A DNA stretch of 16,991 bases from an uncultured Oscillospiraceae bacterium. Its GTDB lineage: Bacteria > Bacillota > Clostridia > Oscillospirales > Ruminococcaceae. This document shows, piece after piece, positions 6,841 through 13,918 of the stretch (position 1 is the stretch's first letter; each line of letters opens with the position of its first letter). The notes below the pieces were generated by a model. The model saw only the letters and a list, made by a program, of their open reading frames with translations. It did not search any database and was not told the origin of the DNA. The stretch spans positions 1-16,991 of the forward strand of contig CATNEU010000007.1 in the NCBI GenBank assembly GCA_950097605.1, written 5' to 3'. A program made the translations under genes and the position numbers.

Positions 6841-6897
6841 GCCGTCTTGATTCCTTGATTAGAGGAAAAGACGGCCGCCGGAGCGGAAACCCGCTCC
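6841..6897 (+). promoter_or_regulatory. Leader hairpins before the second DRTGG gene
   Basis: GCCGTCTT (6841-6848) pairs with AAGACGGC (6868-6875), and inside it TTCCT can pair with AGGAA. GGAGCGG (6880-6886) pairs with CCGCTCC (6891-6897) around AAAC. The two stems are stacked 33 nt upstream of the start codon. No T-run follows. Confidence 0.4.
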
Positions 6898-6929
6898 CTG
6901 ACACCAAGTATAAAGGCAGGGAACCATTT

Positions 6930-7271
6930 ATGACTGTATACACGCTTGCCCGCGAAGCGGGCTTTACCGTAGAAGCCGGCGCGGACGCGGAGGACCGCGA
7001 GGTGAAGGGGGTTTACTGCTGCGACCTGCTGAGTATGGTGATGGGCCGCGCCAAGGCGGATACCGCCTGGATCACGGTGATCTCCAACGTCAACTCGCTT
7101 GCGGTCGCGTCGCTCGCGGACGTCGCCTGCATCGTGATCGCCGAGGGCGTTCCGGTGGACGCCGAGACCCGCGCCAAAGCCGAACAGCAGGAGATCCTGA
7201 TCCTCTCCTCCCCACTGCCGGTCTTTGAAACCGGTCTTGCGATTCACCGCTGCATCGGCGCCGCGGAATAA
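6930..7271 (+). CDS. DRTGG-domain protein (second copy)
   Basis: 113 residues from the ATG at 6930, preceded by AGGGA. The pattern REVKGVYCCDLLSMVMGRAKADTAWITVISNVNSLAVASLADVACIVIAEG matches the DRTGG fold and lines up with the first copy (REV, CDLLS/SDMMS, the central hydrophobic strand and the CIV strand). The pair therefore looks like an old duplication with divergence. It lacks an attached enzyme domain. The position between a membrane protein and a PHP phosphoesterase, in the same direction as the sensor hydrogenase, supports one functional module. The ligand is unknown. Confidence 0.78.
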   Translation: MTVYTLAREAGFTVEAGADAEDREVKGVYCCDLLSMVMGRAKADTAWITVISNVNSLAVASLADVACIVIAEGVPVDAETRAKAEQQEILILSSPLPVFETGLAIHRCIGAAE

Positions 7272-7735
7272 AAAATAGCCGCTGCGCAGCGCGCAGCCCG
7301 CGCAGGAGCGCGGCCAATGGCAGAGCCTTTGGGCTATTATTTTGAAACAAGCGCCGTGCAGTGCGTTAGCGCTACTATGTGCCTGGCGGCACTTGCAAAT
7401 CCAATGATTTGCCGGCGCGGTTATAAAAAATAGCCGCTGCGCAGCGCGCAGCCCGCGCAGGAGCGCGGCCAATGGCAAAGCCTTTGGGCTATTATTTTGA
7501 AACAAGCGCCGTGCAGTGCGCTATGCGCTGCTATGTGCCTGGCGGCACTTGCAAATCCAATGATTTGCCGGCGCGGTTATAAAAAATAGCCGCTGCGCAG
7601 CGCGCAGCCCGCGCAGAAGCGCGGCCAATGGCAAAGCCTTTGGGATGTTATTTTGAAACAAGCGCCGTGCAGTGCGTTAGCGCTGCTATGTGCCTGGCGG
7701 CACATGCAAATCCAATGATTTGCCGGCGCGGTTAT
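7270..7735. repeat. Three tandem ~155-bp structured repeats
   Basis: Copies are 7270-7424 (155 bp), 7425-7580 (156 bp) and 7581-7735 (155 bp), nearly identical apart from a few substitutions and one extra base. In copy 1 the left half closes with AATAGCC/GGCTATT (7274-7280/7332-7338). The right half can fold as a cloverleaf: outer GCGCCG/CGGCGC (7351-7356/7413-7418) with arms AGTGC/GCGCT, GTGCC/GGCAC and GCAAATC/GATTTGC. In copy 3 the left stem is broken (GGCTATT became GGATGTT) while the right-half arms remain. No reading frame makes a convincing protein. The array starts in the last codon of the DRTGG gene and ends 43 bases before the PHP gene. It could be a mobile-type repeat, a processed RNA or a transcript-control element. 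Confidence 0.85.
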
Positions 7736-7778
7736 AATAATTGCTGCCGCATCCCGGCGGAAAGGAGCGTGCGCGCCC

Positions 7779-8507
7779 ATGCAGAGCGTCGCCTATGACC
7801 TGCACCTGCACTCCTGCCTGTCCCCCTGCGGGGATATGGATATGACCCCGAACAACATTGTGAATATGGCGATGTTAAACGAACTGGACGTCATTGCGCT
7901 GACCGACCACAACACCTGCAAAAACTGCCCGGCCATTCTGGAGGCCGCGGCTGGGGGGCCGGTCCTTGTCATTCCGGGTATGGAGCTGTGCACGGTCGAG
8001 GAAATCCACGTGGTCTGCCTGTTTGCATCGCTTGCGGCGGCGATGGAGTTCGACGCCTATGTGGCCTCCCGCCAGCCGTTTGTGGCAAACGACGAAGCCA
8101 TCTTCGGCAAACAGGCCATCTGCGACGGGCAGGACAATATCACCGGCGTCTGGGACAACCTGCTTGTCAACGCTTCGGAAATCAGCATTATGGAAATCGC
8201 GGAGCTCATGCAGCGGTTCGACGGCGTGGCGTTTCCCGCGCATATCGACAAAAGCGCCTACAGCGTGATGGCGAGTCTCGGCGATATCCCGCCCGAGTGC
8301 GGCTTTGCCTGCGCGGAGGTCGCGCGTCCCGAAAAGCTGCCCCAGCTCGAGGCGCTGTCCGAGGTTATCCCCACGCTGAAGATCCTAACGGATTCAGACG
8401 CGCATTATCTATGGGACATCGGCACACGCGCACACTTTCTGCATGTGCGGGAAAAAACCGCCCGGGGGGTGCTGGAAAGTTTGCGGCGCGGCAAACTGGC
8501 CGATTAG
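7779..8507 (+). CDS. PHP-domain metal-dependent phosphoesterase
   Basis: 242 residues covering one PHP domain. Metal-site motifs in order: DLHLHS (7-12), LTDHN (41-45), PGMEL with Glu69, IHVVCLF with His77, PAHIDK near 152-157 and TDSDAHYL near 208-215. PHP proteins hydrolyse phosphoester or nucleotide substrates with two or three metal ions; the substrate here is unknown. It resembles stand-alone PHP proteins (3',5'-nucleoside bisphosphate phosphatase-like) more than the polymerase-linked type. The ATG follows AAAGGAG by 11 bases. It is the last gene of the module, and the location beside DRTGG and hydrogenase genes suggests turnover of a signalling nucleotide, which is inference. Confidence 0.85.
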   Translation: MQSVAYDLHLHSCLSPCGDMDMTPNNIVNMAMLNELDVIALTDHNTCKNCPAILEAAAGGPVLVIPGMELCTVEEIHVVCLFASLAAAMEFDAYVASRQPFVANDEAIFGKQAICDGQDNITGVWDNLLVNASEISIMEIAELMQRFDGVAFPAHIDKSAYSVMASLGDIPPECGFACAEVARPEKLPQLEALSEVIPTLKILTDSDAHYLWDIGTRAHFLHVREKTARGVLESLRRGKLAD

Positions 8508-8645
8508 GCTTGCTGCACATATACATGCAGGAAATATAAATAAATGATATACTATTTGTATTTATATTGTATCTGCACAGAACTGAAAAAACCACAATAT
8601 GATAGAGCAGGCGGCAGTTTCCGCTGTTCTTATGAAAAAAGGTGG

Positions 8646-8673
8646 AAGGGCGCGCCGGGCAGGGCGCGCCCTT
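8646..8673 (+). terminator. Possible terminator hairpin after the PHP gene
   Basis: AAGGGCGCGCC (8646-8656) and GGCGCGCCCTT (8663-8673) form a perfect 11-bp GC-rich stem with a 6-nt loop. Only three T residues follow, so termination is uncertain. It is the only strong stem between the PHP gene and the lipoprotein promoter. The rest of 8508-8814 is AT-rich and has no gene; it includes a 9-bp inverted repeat (ATATAAATA...TATTTATAT). Confidence 0.5.
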
Positions 8674-8704
8674 TGCTGCGTAGCGCTGCTAAGGGTTATA
8701 CATG

Positions 8705-8740
8705 TTGCATAAATACGCCCCCATAGATTTTGCATAAATA
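8705..8740. repeat. Direct repeat pair TTGCATAAATA upstream of the lipoprotein gene
   Basis: Two exact 11-bp copies lie at 8705-8715 and 8730-8740, 25 bases apart start to start (about two and a half helical turns). They lie 75-110 bases before the -10 of the lipoprotein promoter. They could be regulator half-sites; no regulator is recognised. Confidence 0.4.
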
Positions 8741-8791
8741 GAGAAATATAAAAGCGCTGTTTCATTTTCATCCCGTTTGACCGCCAAAGAT

Positions 8792-8820
8792 TTGCTTTCA
8801 CAGGCGTTTTCCACTATAAT
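8792..8820 (+). promoter_or_regulatory. Promoter of the DUF3048 lipoprotein gene
   Basis: TTGCTT (8792-8797), 17-base spacer and perfect TATAAT (8815-8820). The predicted start of transcription near 8827 leaves a leader of about 100 nt. The same -35/-10 pair with the same spacing occurs before the tRNA gene in this window. Confidence 0.65.
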
Positions 8821-8926
8821 GAATAGACGACATAGAAAGGCGGCCCCGATTGTCCGGTCCCCTTTCTACCGCAACGTGCAGTCAGCCGGCGCGGCTGTCC
8901 CACAACCCAATTAGAAGGTGATTCAT

Positions 8927-9988
8927 TTGAAAAAAATATCCTGTCTGCTGCTTTCCCTGTGCATCTGCCTCGGCGTGCTTGCAGGCTGCGACGGCAAACC
9001 GGTAAACCCGCAAAGCTCCCTGGCCGACAGCGCCGAGGCCCCTTCGAGCGAAGCGCCGCAGAAGCGCGCGGTCAACCCGCTGACCGGTAAACCCCTGGTC
9101 AGCGAAAGCAACCAGGGAAACCGCCCCGTCTCGGTGATGGTCAGCAACATCAAACAGGCCCTGCCGCAGTCCGGCCTCTCGAGCGCCGACATCTGCTACG
9201 AGGCGCTTGCCGAGGGCGGTATCACCCGTATCATGGCGGTCTTCTCGGACTATACAGAGCTTCCCAAAACCGGCCCGGTGCGCTCCGCAAGGGATTATTA
9301 CCTCCAGCTCGCGGCCCCGCTGGATACCATCTTTGTCAATTTCGGCACCAGCACCATCGCTTCGGATATGATCCGCCAGAAAAATGTGGATAACATTGAC
9401 GGCATGTATTATTCGACCCTCTCGTTTACGCAGGACAAACAGCGCGCCGCCTCCCGCGGGCGCGAGCACAGCTTCTATATTGACGCCCAAGGCCTGCAAA
9501 AAGCCATCGATAAAGCCAAAATCGACACGGCCCAAACCTCTGTTCTGCAGCCCGTCTTCCATTTCCGGGACTACGAAGAGGAACCCGTGCAGCCGCAGCA
9601 GATGGCGGCCAACCGCGTATCGGTCGGCTTTTCGTACTACAACACCTCAGAATTCACTTACAGCAGCGGCAAATACTTCAAAAGCCAGTTCGGCGAAGCG
9701 CAGATCGACGAGAACACCGGCAGCCAGATCTCGTTTGAAAACGTGGTGATCCTGTTCGCGGGCACCTCCAACGTGCAAAACAGCGTGCTGTTGCAAATGG
9801 ATTTAAACGGCGGCAGCGGCTACTATATTTCGGCGGGCGGCGCCGAGGAGATCAACTGGAAAAAGGGCAAATATGAAAACCCGGTGACGCTCACCTCCAA
9901 ATCCGGCGGGACGCTGTCTGTGAATCCCGGCAAAACCTATGTCTGCGTGGTGCCCACCAACCGGCAGAATTATGTTTCGTTTGAATAG
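8927..9988 (+). CDS. DUF3048 (YerB-like) lipoprotein
   Basis: 353 residues from a TTG at 8927, five bases after AGAAGGTGA; a GTG at 8918 is inside that ribosome site and is less likely. The N-terminus MKKISCLLLSLCICLGVLAGC is a lipoprotein signal peptide with lipobox LAGC and lipidated Cys21, so the protein is exported and membrane-anchored. A low-complexity Ser/Ala/Glu linker (about 25-50) leads to NPLTGKPL and the DUF3048 domain (VSVMVSNIKQALPQSGLSSADICYEALAEGGITRIMAVF, PKTGPVRSARDYY), then the usual C-terminal half ending in GKTYVCVVPTNRQNYVSFE. The family is widespread in Firmicutes and its function is not established. It stands alone between its own promoter and a strong terminator. Confidence 0.9.
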   Translation: MKKISCLLLSLCICLGVLAGCDGKPVNPQSSLADSAEAPSSEAPQKRAVNPLTGKPLVSESNQGNRPVSVMVSNIKQALPQSGLSSADICYEALAEGGITRIMAVFSDYTELPKTGPVRSARDYYLQLAAPLDTIFVNFGTSTIASDMIRQKNVDNIDGMYYSTLSFTQDKQRAASRGREHSFYIDAQGLQKAIDKAKIDTAQTSVLQPVFHFRDYEEEPVQPQQMAANRVSVGFSYYNTSEFTYSSGKYFKSQFGEAQIDENTGSQISFENVVILFAGTSNVQNSVLLQMDLNGGSGYYISAGGAEEINWKKGKYENPVTLTSKSGGTLSVNPGKTYVCVVPTNRQNYVSFE

Positions 9989-10005
9989 AAGCGGCAATGA
10001 TTTTT

Positions 10006-10043
10006 ATAGCCGGGCGGAGAAAAATCTCCGCCCGGCTATTTTT
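10006..10043 (+). terminator. Strong intrinsic terminator after the lipoprotein gene
   Basis: A perfect 15-bp stem (ATAGCCGGGCGGAGA at 10006-10020 with its complement at 10025-10039), AAAA loop and a T-run to 10043. It starts 18 bases after the stop codon. Confidence 0.92.
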
Positions 10044-10192
10044 GTGCGCCAAAGCACCATTCTCCCTCCGCACTGTGTTTTCCGCCATCCTCCCACCGGC
10101 CTGCATAGACGCGCTGCCCGCGCGCCATACTGTATGTGGAGAAAAACGCGGCGCGGCGGCCTGCCGCGGCCGTGGACGGAGGGAGAATTGCC

Positions 10193-10876
10193 ATGGGGGC
10201 CTTGATTGAACTGCGCGATGTCTATAAGATCTACAATCCTGGGGAAAACGAGGTGCGCGCCCTCGACGGCGTAAGCCTGTCGATCGGTTATGGCGCGTTC
10301 TGTGCAATCGTTGGGCATTCCGGCTCGGGAAAGTCCACTATGATGAACATTCTGGGCTGTCTGGACACGCCGACGAGCGGCCAGTATTTTCTGGAAGGGC
10401 GGGATGTCTCCCAACTGACGGACAACGAACAGTCGGAAATCCGTAATGAACACATCGGGTTTATTTTTCAGGGTTTCAACCTGATCCACAGCCTCGACGC
10501 GGCCGAAAACGTCGAGCTGCCGCTGATCTACCGCGGCATTCCACGCGAGCAGAGGCATAAGCTCGCGGCCGAGGCGCTCGAGCGGGTGGGCCTTTCCAAC
10601 CGCAGCCGGCACAAGCCCGCTCAGATGTCGGGCGGGCAGCAGCAGCGGGTTGCCATTGCGCGGGCGATTGCCGCAAAACCGCCGCTGCTTCTCGCGGACG
10701 AGCCGACCGGCAACCTGGATTCGCGGTCGGGCGAAGACATCATGCAAATCCTGCGGGAGCTGCACAGCGAAGGCCGCACCGTCGTGCTGATTACGCACGA
10801 CAACGACATCGCGTTGACCACCCAGCGCGTAATTCGCATCCTCGACGGCAAGGTGGCCGAGGACCGCGTTCTATAA
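10193..10876 (+). CDS. ABC transporter ATP-binding protein (MacB/LolD-type), orphan
   Basis: 227 residues from the ATG at 10193, preceded by GGAGGGAGA; an upstream in-frame ATG at 10136 lacks such a site. All ABC motifs are intact: Walker A GHSGSGKST (41-49), Q-loop Gln93, signature MSGGQQQR (145-152), Walker B LLLADEPTGNLD (165-176) and H-loop His202. The residues around the signature and the LNGKD-like start fit the MacB/LolD/FtsE-like class that works with MacB- or FtsX-type permeases in peptide, lipoprotein or drug export. No permease follows: the gene ends in a terminator and the next gene is convergent. The upstream neighbour is a lipoprotein gene, but it is cut off by a terminator. The partner must be elsewhere, or the ATPase serves a different system. 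Confidence 0.92.
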   Translation: MGALIELRDVYKIYNPGENEVRALDGVSLSIGYGAFCAIVGHSGSGKSTMMNILGCLDTPTSGQYFLEGRDVSQLTDNEQSEIRNEHIGFIFQGFNLIHSLDAAENVELPLIYRGIPREQRHKLAAEALERVGLSNRSRHKPAQMSGGQQQRVAIARAIAAKPPLLLADEPTGNLDSRSGEDIMQILRELHSEGRTVVLITHDNDIALTTQRVIRILDGKVAEDRVL

Positions 10877-10887
10877 ATATCCGCTGA

Positions 10888-10920
10888 AAAGAGCGCGGGG
10901 CATAACGCCCCGCGCTCTTT
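10888..10920. terminator. Bidirectional terminator between the ABC and Nudix genes
   Basis: A perfect 14-bp stem (AAAGAGCGCGGGGC at 10888-10901 with 10907-10920) and 5-nt loop lie between convergent genes. The A-rich left and T-rich right ends allow action on both strands, although the T-runs are short (TTT, with TTTTC on the minus strand). Confidence 0.75.
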
Positions 10921-10956
10921 CTGGTTTCGGCGCGGCATACCCCGCATCCGATGTAT

Positions 10957-11505
10957 TTACGCTTTTTCACGGCGGCTGACCAGCAGGTAGGCTTTGAGCA
11001 GGCCGGCCTGGGTTTTGCCATCCTCTATTTGATTCTCCAGCACGAGCTGCACGGCCTGCTCGAGCGGCATCCGCTCCACATCCAAAAACTCGTCCTCATC
11101 GAGGTTCTGGCTGCCAAAGGTCAGCTCCTCGGCCAGATAGATGCGGATAATCTCCTCGCAATAGCCCGGCGAAGGATAAAAGTCGCCCAAAAAGGTGTAA
11201 CGGCCCGCGGTCGCGCCGGTCTCCTCCTGCAGCTCGCGTTTGCCGCACTCGAACGGGTCCTCCCCGCGCGAGAGCTTGCCCGCCGGAATTTCCCGCACCA
11301 TCTTGTGGTAGGGATAGCGGAACTGGTTGACAAACAGCACCTCGTTCTGGTCGGTCAGCGCGACGACACAGACGCCGCCCGGGTGCTCCACAATCTCGCG
11401 GTTGGCCTCCGCGCCGTTTTCAAGCTCCACCCGGTCGCGCCGCAGGTTGATAATGGCGCCCTTATAAAAATATTCCTCCGACAGCGTCTTTTCAAAATGT
11501 TGCAT
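10957..11505 (-). CDS. Nudix hydrolase, ADP-ribose pyrophosphatase-like
   Basis: 182 residues from the ATG at 11505, which follows GGGGTG by six bases; the frame is open to 11589 but runs through the promoter. The Nudix box is complete: G-x5-E-x7-REL-QEE-TGA in AGKLSRGEDPFECGKRELQEETGA. The surrounding pattern (LTDQNEVLFVNQFRYPYHKMVREIPAGKL before, YPSPGYCEEIIRIYLAEEL after) is that of the NudF/ADP-ribose pyrophosphatase subgroup, which cleaves ADP-ribose to AMP and ribose 5-phosphate. The substrate is inferred from the family. It is a single-gene unit with its own promoter, divergent from the M14 peptidase gene. Confidence 0.92.
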   Translation of the reverse strand: MQHFEKTLSEEYFYKGAIINLRRDRVELENGAEANREIVEHPGGVCVVALTDQNEVLFVNQFRYPYHKMVREIPAGKLSRGEDPFECGKRELQEETGATAGRYTFLGDFYPSPGYCEEIIRIYLAEELTFGSQNLDEDEFLDVERMPLEQAVQLVLENQIEDGKTQAGLLKAYLLVSRREKA

Positions 11506-11560
11506 CGCACACACCCCAGTTTCTCCAACATTTGCGGGACCATCTGTCCCCCATGCGTCT

Positions 11561-11589
11561 ATTTTATGCCACCGCGCAAATAAAAACAA
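11561..11589 (-). promoter_or_regulatory. Promoter of the Nudix gene
   Basis: On the minus strand TTGTTT (11589-11584), 17-base spacer and TAAAAT (11566-11561, 5 of 6 to consensus). Transcription would begin near 11554, about 50 nt before the start codon. Confidence 0.5.
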
Positions 11590-11650
11590 GAGGGCTTACA
11601 TATATTTGTATAGAAGTTTTGCAAGGGCTTGCCCGAAAGGAGACCATCCC

Positions 11651-12553
11651 ATGGACGCTTTTTATCAGTCGCCCCCTTCCTATGACGCCATCCGCGAAAA
11701 AATCTGCCAAATTAAAAGGGAATTCCCGTTTGTCCGCAATTTTTCGGTCGGCAGCAGCCTTTTGGGCCGGGGGCTGTTCGCCCTCTCGCTCGGCAACGTG
11801 CACAACGCCTGTTTTGTCTGCGGCGCGGTGCATGGAATGGAGTGGCTCACCTCGCTGGTTTGCCTGCGGTTTTTCGAGGAGGTTGCCAAAGCCTACCGGG
11901 AAAAGCAGTGCATTGCCGGGCTCGACGTACATAAGGCCATCGCGGCGCGCGGGCTGGTTGTGGTCCCCTGCGTAAACCCCGACGGCGTGATGCTCTCGCT
12001 CTATGGGCCGGAAACCGCCGGCGCGCTGCGGGACAAGGTGCTGCGCATCGCGCCCGACGGCGACACCGCGCGCTGGCAGGCCAACGCGCGCGGCGTGGAT
12101 TTAAACCACAACTTCAACGCGGGTTTCGCCGCGCTCAAGGAGATGGAGCGCCGCGCGGGCATCACCCGCCCGGCCATGACGCGCTACGGCGGCGACTATC
12201 CGGGCAGCGAGCCCGAGAGCCGCGCGCTCGTGCAGTTTTGCGAGGCCTACCGCCCCGAAAACGCCGTGGCGCTGCACTCTCAGGGCGAGGAGATCTATTA
12301 CGACTACGGGCCCTGCACGCCGGTCCGTTCCGCACTGATCGCGCGTCTGATGGCTGAGGCCGGCGGCTATCAGGTTCTCGAGCCCGAGGGGCTGGCCTCG
12401 CACGGCGGATTCAAGGACTGGTTTATCGACAAGCTGCACCGGCCGGGCTTTACCATTGAAATCGGCAAGGGCGAAAACCCCCTGCCTGCATCGGATTTTC
12501 CCGAGGTCTACCCGCGGGTGCGGGATATGCTGATGGTTCCGCTGGTGCTGTGA
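11651..12553 (+). CDS. M14-family zinc peptidase (gamma-D-glutamyl-diamino acid endopeptidase-like)
   Basis: 300 residues from the ATG at 11651, seven bases after AAAGGAGA. Zinc carboxypeptidase motifs are present: HGME (first His and Glu ligands) near residue 60, ARGVDLNHNF with the substrate-binding Arg/Asn, ALHSQGE with the third ligand His, and TIEIGKGENP with the likely catalytic Glu near the end. The size and the motif style fit M14C peptidases that cut gamma-D-Glu-meso-diaminopimelate bonds in cell-wall peptides. There is no signal peptide or LysM domain, so it may act in the cytoplasm on recycled murein peptides (inference). The frame is single-gene, followed by a terminator. Confidence 0.88.
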   Translation: MDAFYQSPPSYDAIREKICQIKREFPFVRNFSVGSSLLGRGLFALSLGNVHNACFVCGAVHGMEWLTSLVCLRFFEEVAKAYREKQCIAGLDVHKAIAARGLVVVPCVNPDGVMLSLYGPETAGALRDKVLRIAPDGDTARWQANARGVDLNHNFNAGFAALKEMERRAGITRPAMTRYGGDYPGSEPESRALVQFCEAYRPENAVALHSQGEEIYYDYGPCTPVRSALIARLMAEAGGYQVLEPEGLASHGGFKDWFIDKLHRPGFTIEIGKGENPLPASDFPEVYPRVRDMLMVPLVL

Positions 12554-12582
12554 GCAGGCGCGGCATGCAGCCAAATGCTCCC

Positions 12583-12614
12583 AAGACCGTTCGGCGCCGC
12601 CGAACGGTCTTTTT
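12583..12614 (+). terminator. Terminator after the M14 peptidase gene
   Basis: A perfect 13-bp stem (AAGACCGTTCGGC at 12583-12595 with 12599-12611), 3-nt loop and T5 (12610-12614). It lies 30 bases after the stop codon. Confidence 0.88.
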
Positions 12615-12657
12615 GACCGGCGAATGGCAATGCACAGCCTGTCCTCTCTGCACAGAC

Positions 12658-12705
12658 GGAAAACGGCCCGGCCGTGGAAACCCACAGCCGGGCCGTTTTC
12701 CTTTT
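12658..12705. terminator. Second terminator-like hairpin in the convergent gap
   Basis: A perfect 15-bp stem (GGAAAACGGCCCGGC at 12658-12672 with 12687-12701). The 14-nt loop can add GTGG/CCAC pairs. TTTT follows on the plus strand. It lies 20 bases beyond the stop of the minus-strand gene, so it probably ends that transcript or acts on both. Confidence 0.65.
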
Positions 12706-12724
12706 GCATCCATGCACGCACAGG

Positions 12725-13213
12725 TCAGAGAAGAAGGTAGCACAGCGCAAGGAGCAGGGTTTTATCCGCGCCCTCGCCCCAGAGGACAAATAACAGGATA
12801 AGTATTAGCAAACGGTCGTTGTCAAGGCCAAGCGATGTCAGTAAACCGCCAACCTGGGAAAGCAAACCGCCGGATGGCACGCTGGACGTGTTTTTTGGGT
12901 AGCCGCCCATATTCTCGTTCACAGTATGTCTGCCGTGTTCGGCGGTTTGCCGGTGCTGCGAGGGATGCCCGCGCGCGCGGTGCGGCGTCTCCCCCTCGTA
13001 CTGCACATAGATGGGACCCTTTTGCGGATGAAAGCCCTCCGCCTGCGGAGGCTGGGTCAGAGCAGGACGCGGCGCGGTGGCCGCCTCGGCTGCCGGGGGC
13101 GGCCCCTCGAGCGTCCGTCTGGCCCGGCGCTGCATCTCGCGCACCCGCTCCACGGCTTCCCGCTGCATTTTGAGGATGTCATAGCGGCTGTAGCCGCTGC
13201 TCTCTGCACTCAT
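12725..13213 (-). CDS. Hypothetical protein with C-terminal hydrophobic tail
   Basis: 162 residues, not recognised by name. The N-terminus is a charged helix (SRYDILKMQREAVERVREMQRRARRTLE, about 9-36), then a Pro/Ala/Glu-rich disordered stretch (37-110). The C-terminal ~50 residues hold LLSQVGGLLTSLGLDNDRLLILILLFVLWGEGADKTLLLALCYLLL. Such tails, with two short hydrophobic runs around a polar turn, are common in small clostridial proteins of unknown function. Its ATG overlaps the upstream stop by 4 nt (ATGA), so it is translationally coupled and co-transcribed with the two genes before it. Confidence 0.75.
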   Translation of the reverse strand: MSAESSGYSRYDILKMQREAVERVREMQRRARRTLEGPPPAAEAATAPRPALTQPPQAEGFHPQKGPIYVQYEGETPHRARGHPSQHRQTAEHGRHTVNENMGGYPKNTSSVPSGGLLSQVGGLLTSLGLDNDRLLILILLFVLWGEGADKTLLLALCYLLL

Positions 13214-13908
13214 CCGCTTTCACCACCGCCAAACAGATTGCCGAGACCGCCCAGCAGGCCGCTTTGTTTCAGCAGCGGTAGCAGCTCGATCAGCCGCAGA
13301 ATTTTCAGCGCGTCATCCACCTTGGGTTTGCGCTTGTCGGACAGATGCGGCCGCAGCGCCTTGAGCAGCAGGGTGTTCTTGTCATCCTTAGAAAATTGGC
13401 CCATCATATCTTTGACCTTGAGCAGCATATTGATGTCCAGGCCCGGCGCGGACGCGGCGCCGGCATCGGCGCCGCCGGCGTTGCCGCCGCCGAGCAGGGC
13501 GGGCAGCATGCCCGAGAGCGCGGACAGGTCGAGGCCGCCGGACGCGGGCTGTGCTGCCGCGGCCTGGGGCGCGGCGCCGCCCGCATTTCCGGTCCCGCCG
13601 CCCATCAGCCCCGAAAGCATCTGGGAAAGTCCCGACAAATCGGGCCCGCCAGACGGGGCGGGTTCTGCGGCGGGCGGGACCGCGCCTGTATCCTGTCCGC
13701 CGCCGAGCAGCCCGGACAGCATACCCGAAAGTGCGGACAGGTCGAAGCCGCCCGGCGCGTTTTCCGCCTGGGCCGGCGGTTCGGGCGGGTCTGCCGGCCG
13801 GGAAGGGCCGCCCGCGTCCGGGCCGGCCAGCCCCAGCGACTGCGCCATTTCTTGCACCTTTTTCATTCCCTCCGGACTGTTAAACAGCTCGGACAGCGCG
13901 TCGGACAT
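13210..13908 (-). CDS. Hypothetical protein with three Gly-rich internal repeats
   Basis: 232 residues from the ATG at 13908; a TTG at 13917, one base after the upstream stop, would add three residues. Neither start has a good ribosome site, so coupling to the upstream gene is likely. The middle holds three copies of the unit GGxDLSALSGMLSGLLGGG, about 45-48 residues apart, joined by Pro/Ala-rich linkers. The C-terminal ~75 residues (LDINMLLKVKDMMGQFSKDDKNTLLLKALRPHLSDKRKPKVDDALKILRLIELLP) look helical and folded and end in a Gly-rich tail. It has no signal peptide or membrane segment. The family is seen in related gut Clostridia beside the same neighbours, but the function is unknown. Confidence 0.75.
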   Translation of the reverse strand: MSDALSELFNSPEGMKKVQEMAQSLGLAGPDAGGPSRPADPPEPPAQAENAPGGFDLSALSGMLSGLLGGGQDTGAVPPAAEPAPSGGPDLSGLSQMLSGLMGGGTGNAGGAAPQAAAAQPASGGLDLSALSGMLPALLGGGNAGGADAGAASAPGLDINMLLKVKDMMGQFSKDDKNTLLLKALRPHLSDKRKPKVDDALKILRLIELLPLLKQSGLLGGLGNLFGGGESG

Positions 13909-13918
13909 CTGGTCCAAT

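Noticed and set aside
7351..7418. tRNA gene in the cloverleaf-like half of the repeat
   Set aside because: There is no TTCGA-type T-loop, no proper D-loop and no seven-base anticodon loop, and the arm lengths do not fit.
7270..7735. CRISPR array
   Set aside because: Only three copies of a 155-bp unit, directly adjoining with no unique spacers, and no cas genes.
6771..7780. Minus-strand open frames containing repeated MFQNNSPKALPLA-type peptides
   Set aside because: The repeated peptide is just the translation of the 155-bp DNA repeats. The frames have no ribosome sites and also cover the DRTGG gene in antisense.
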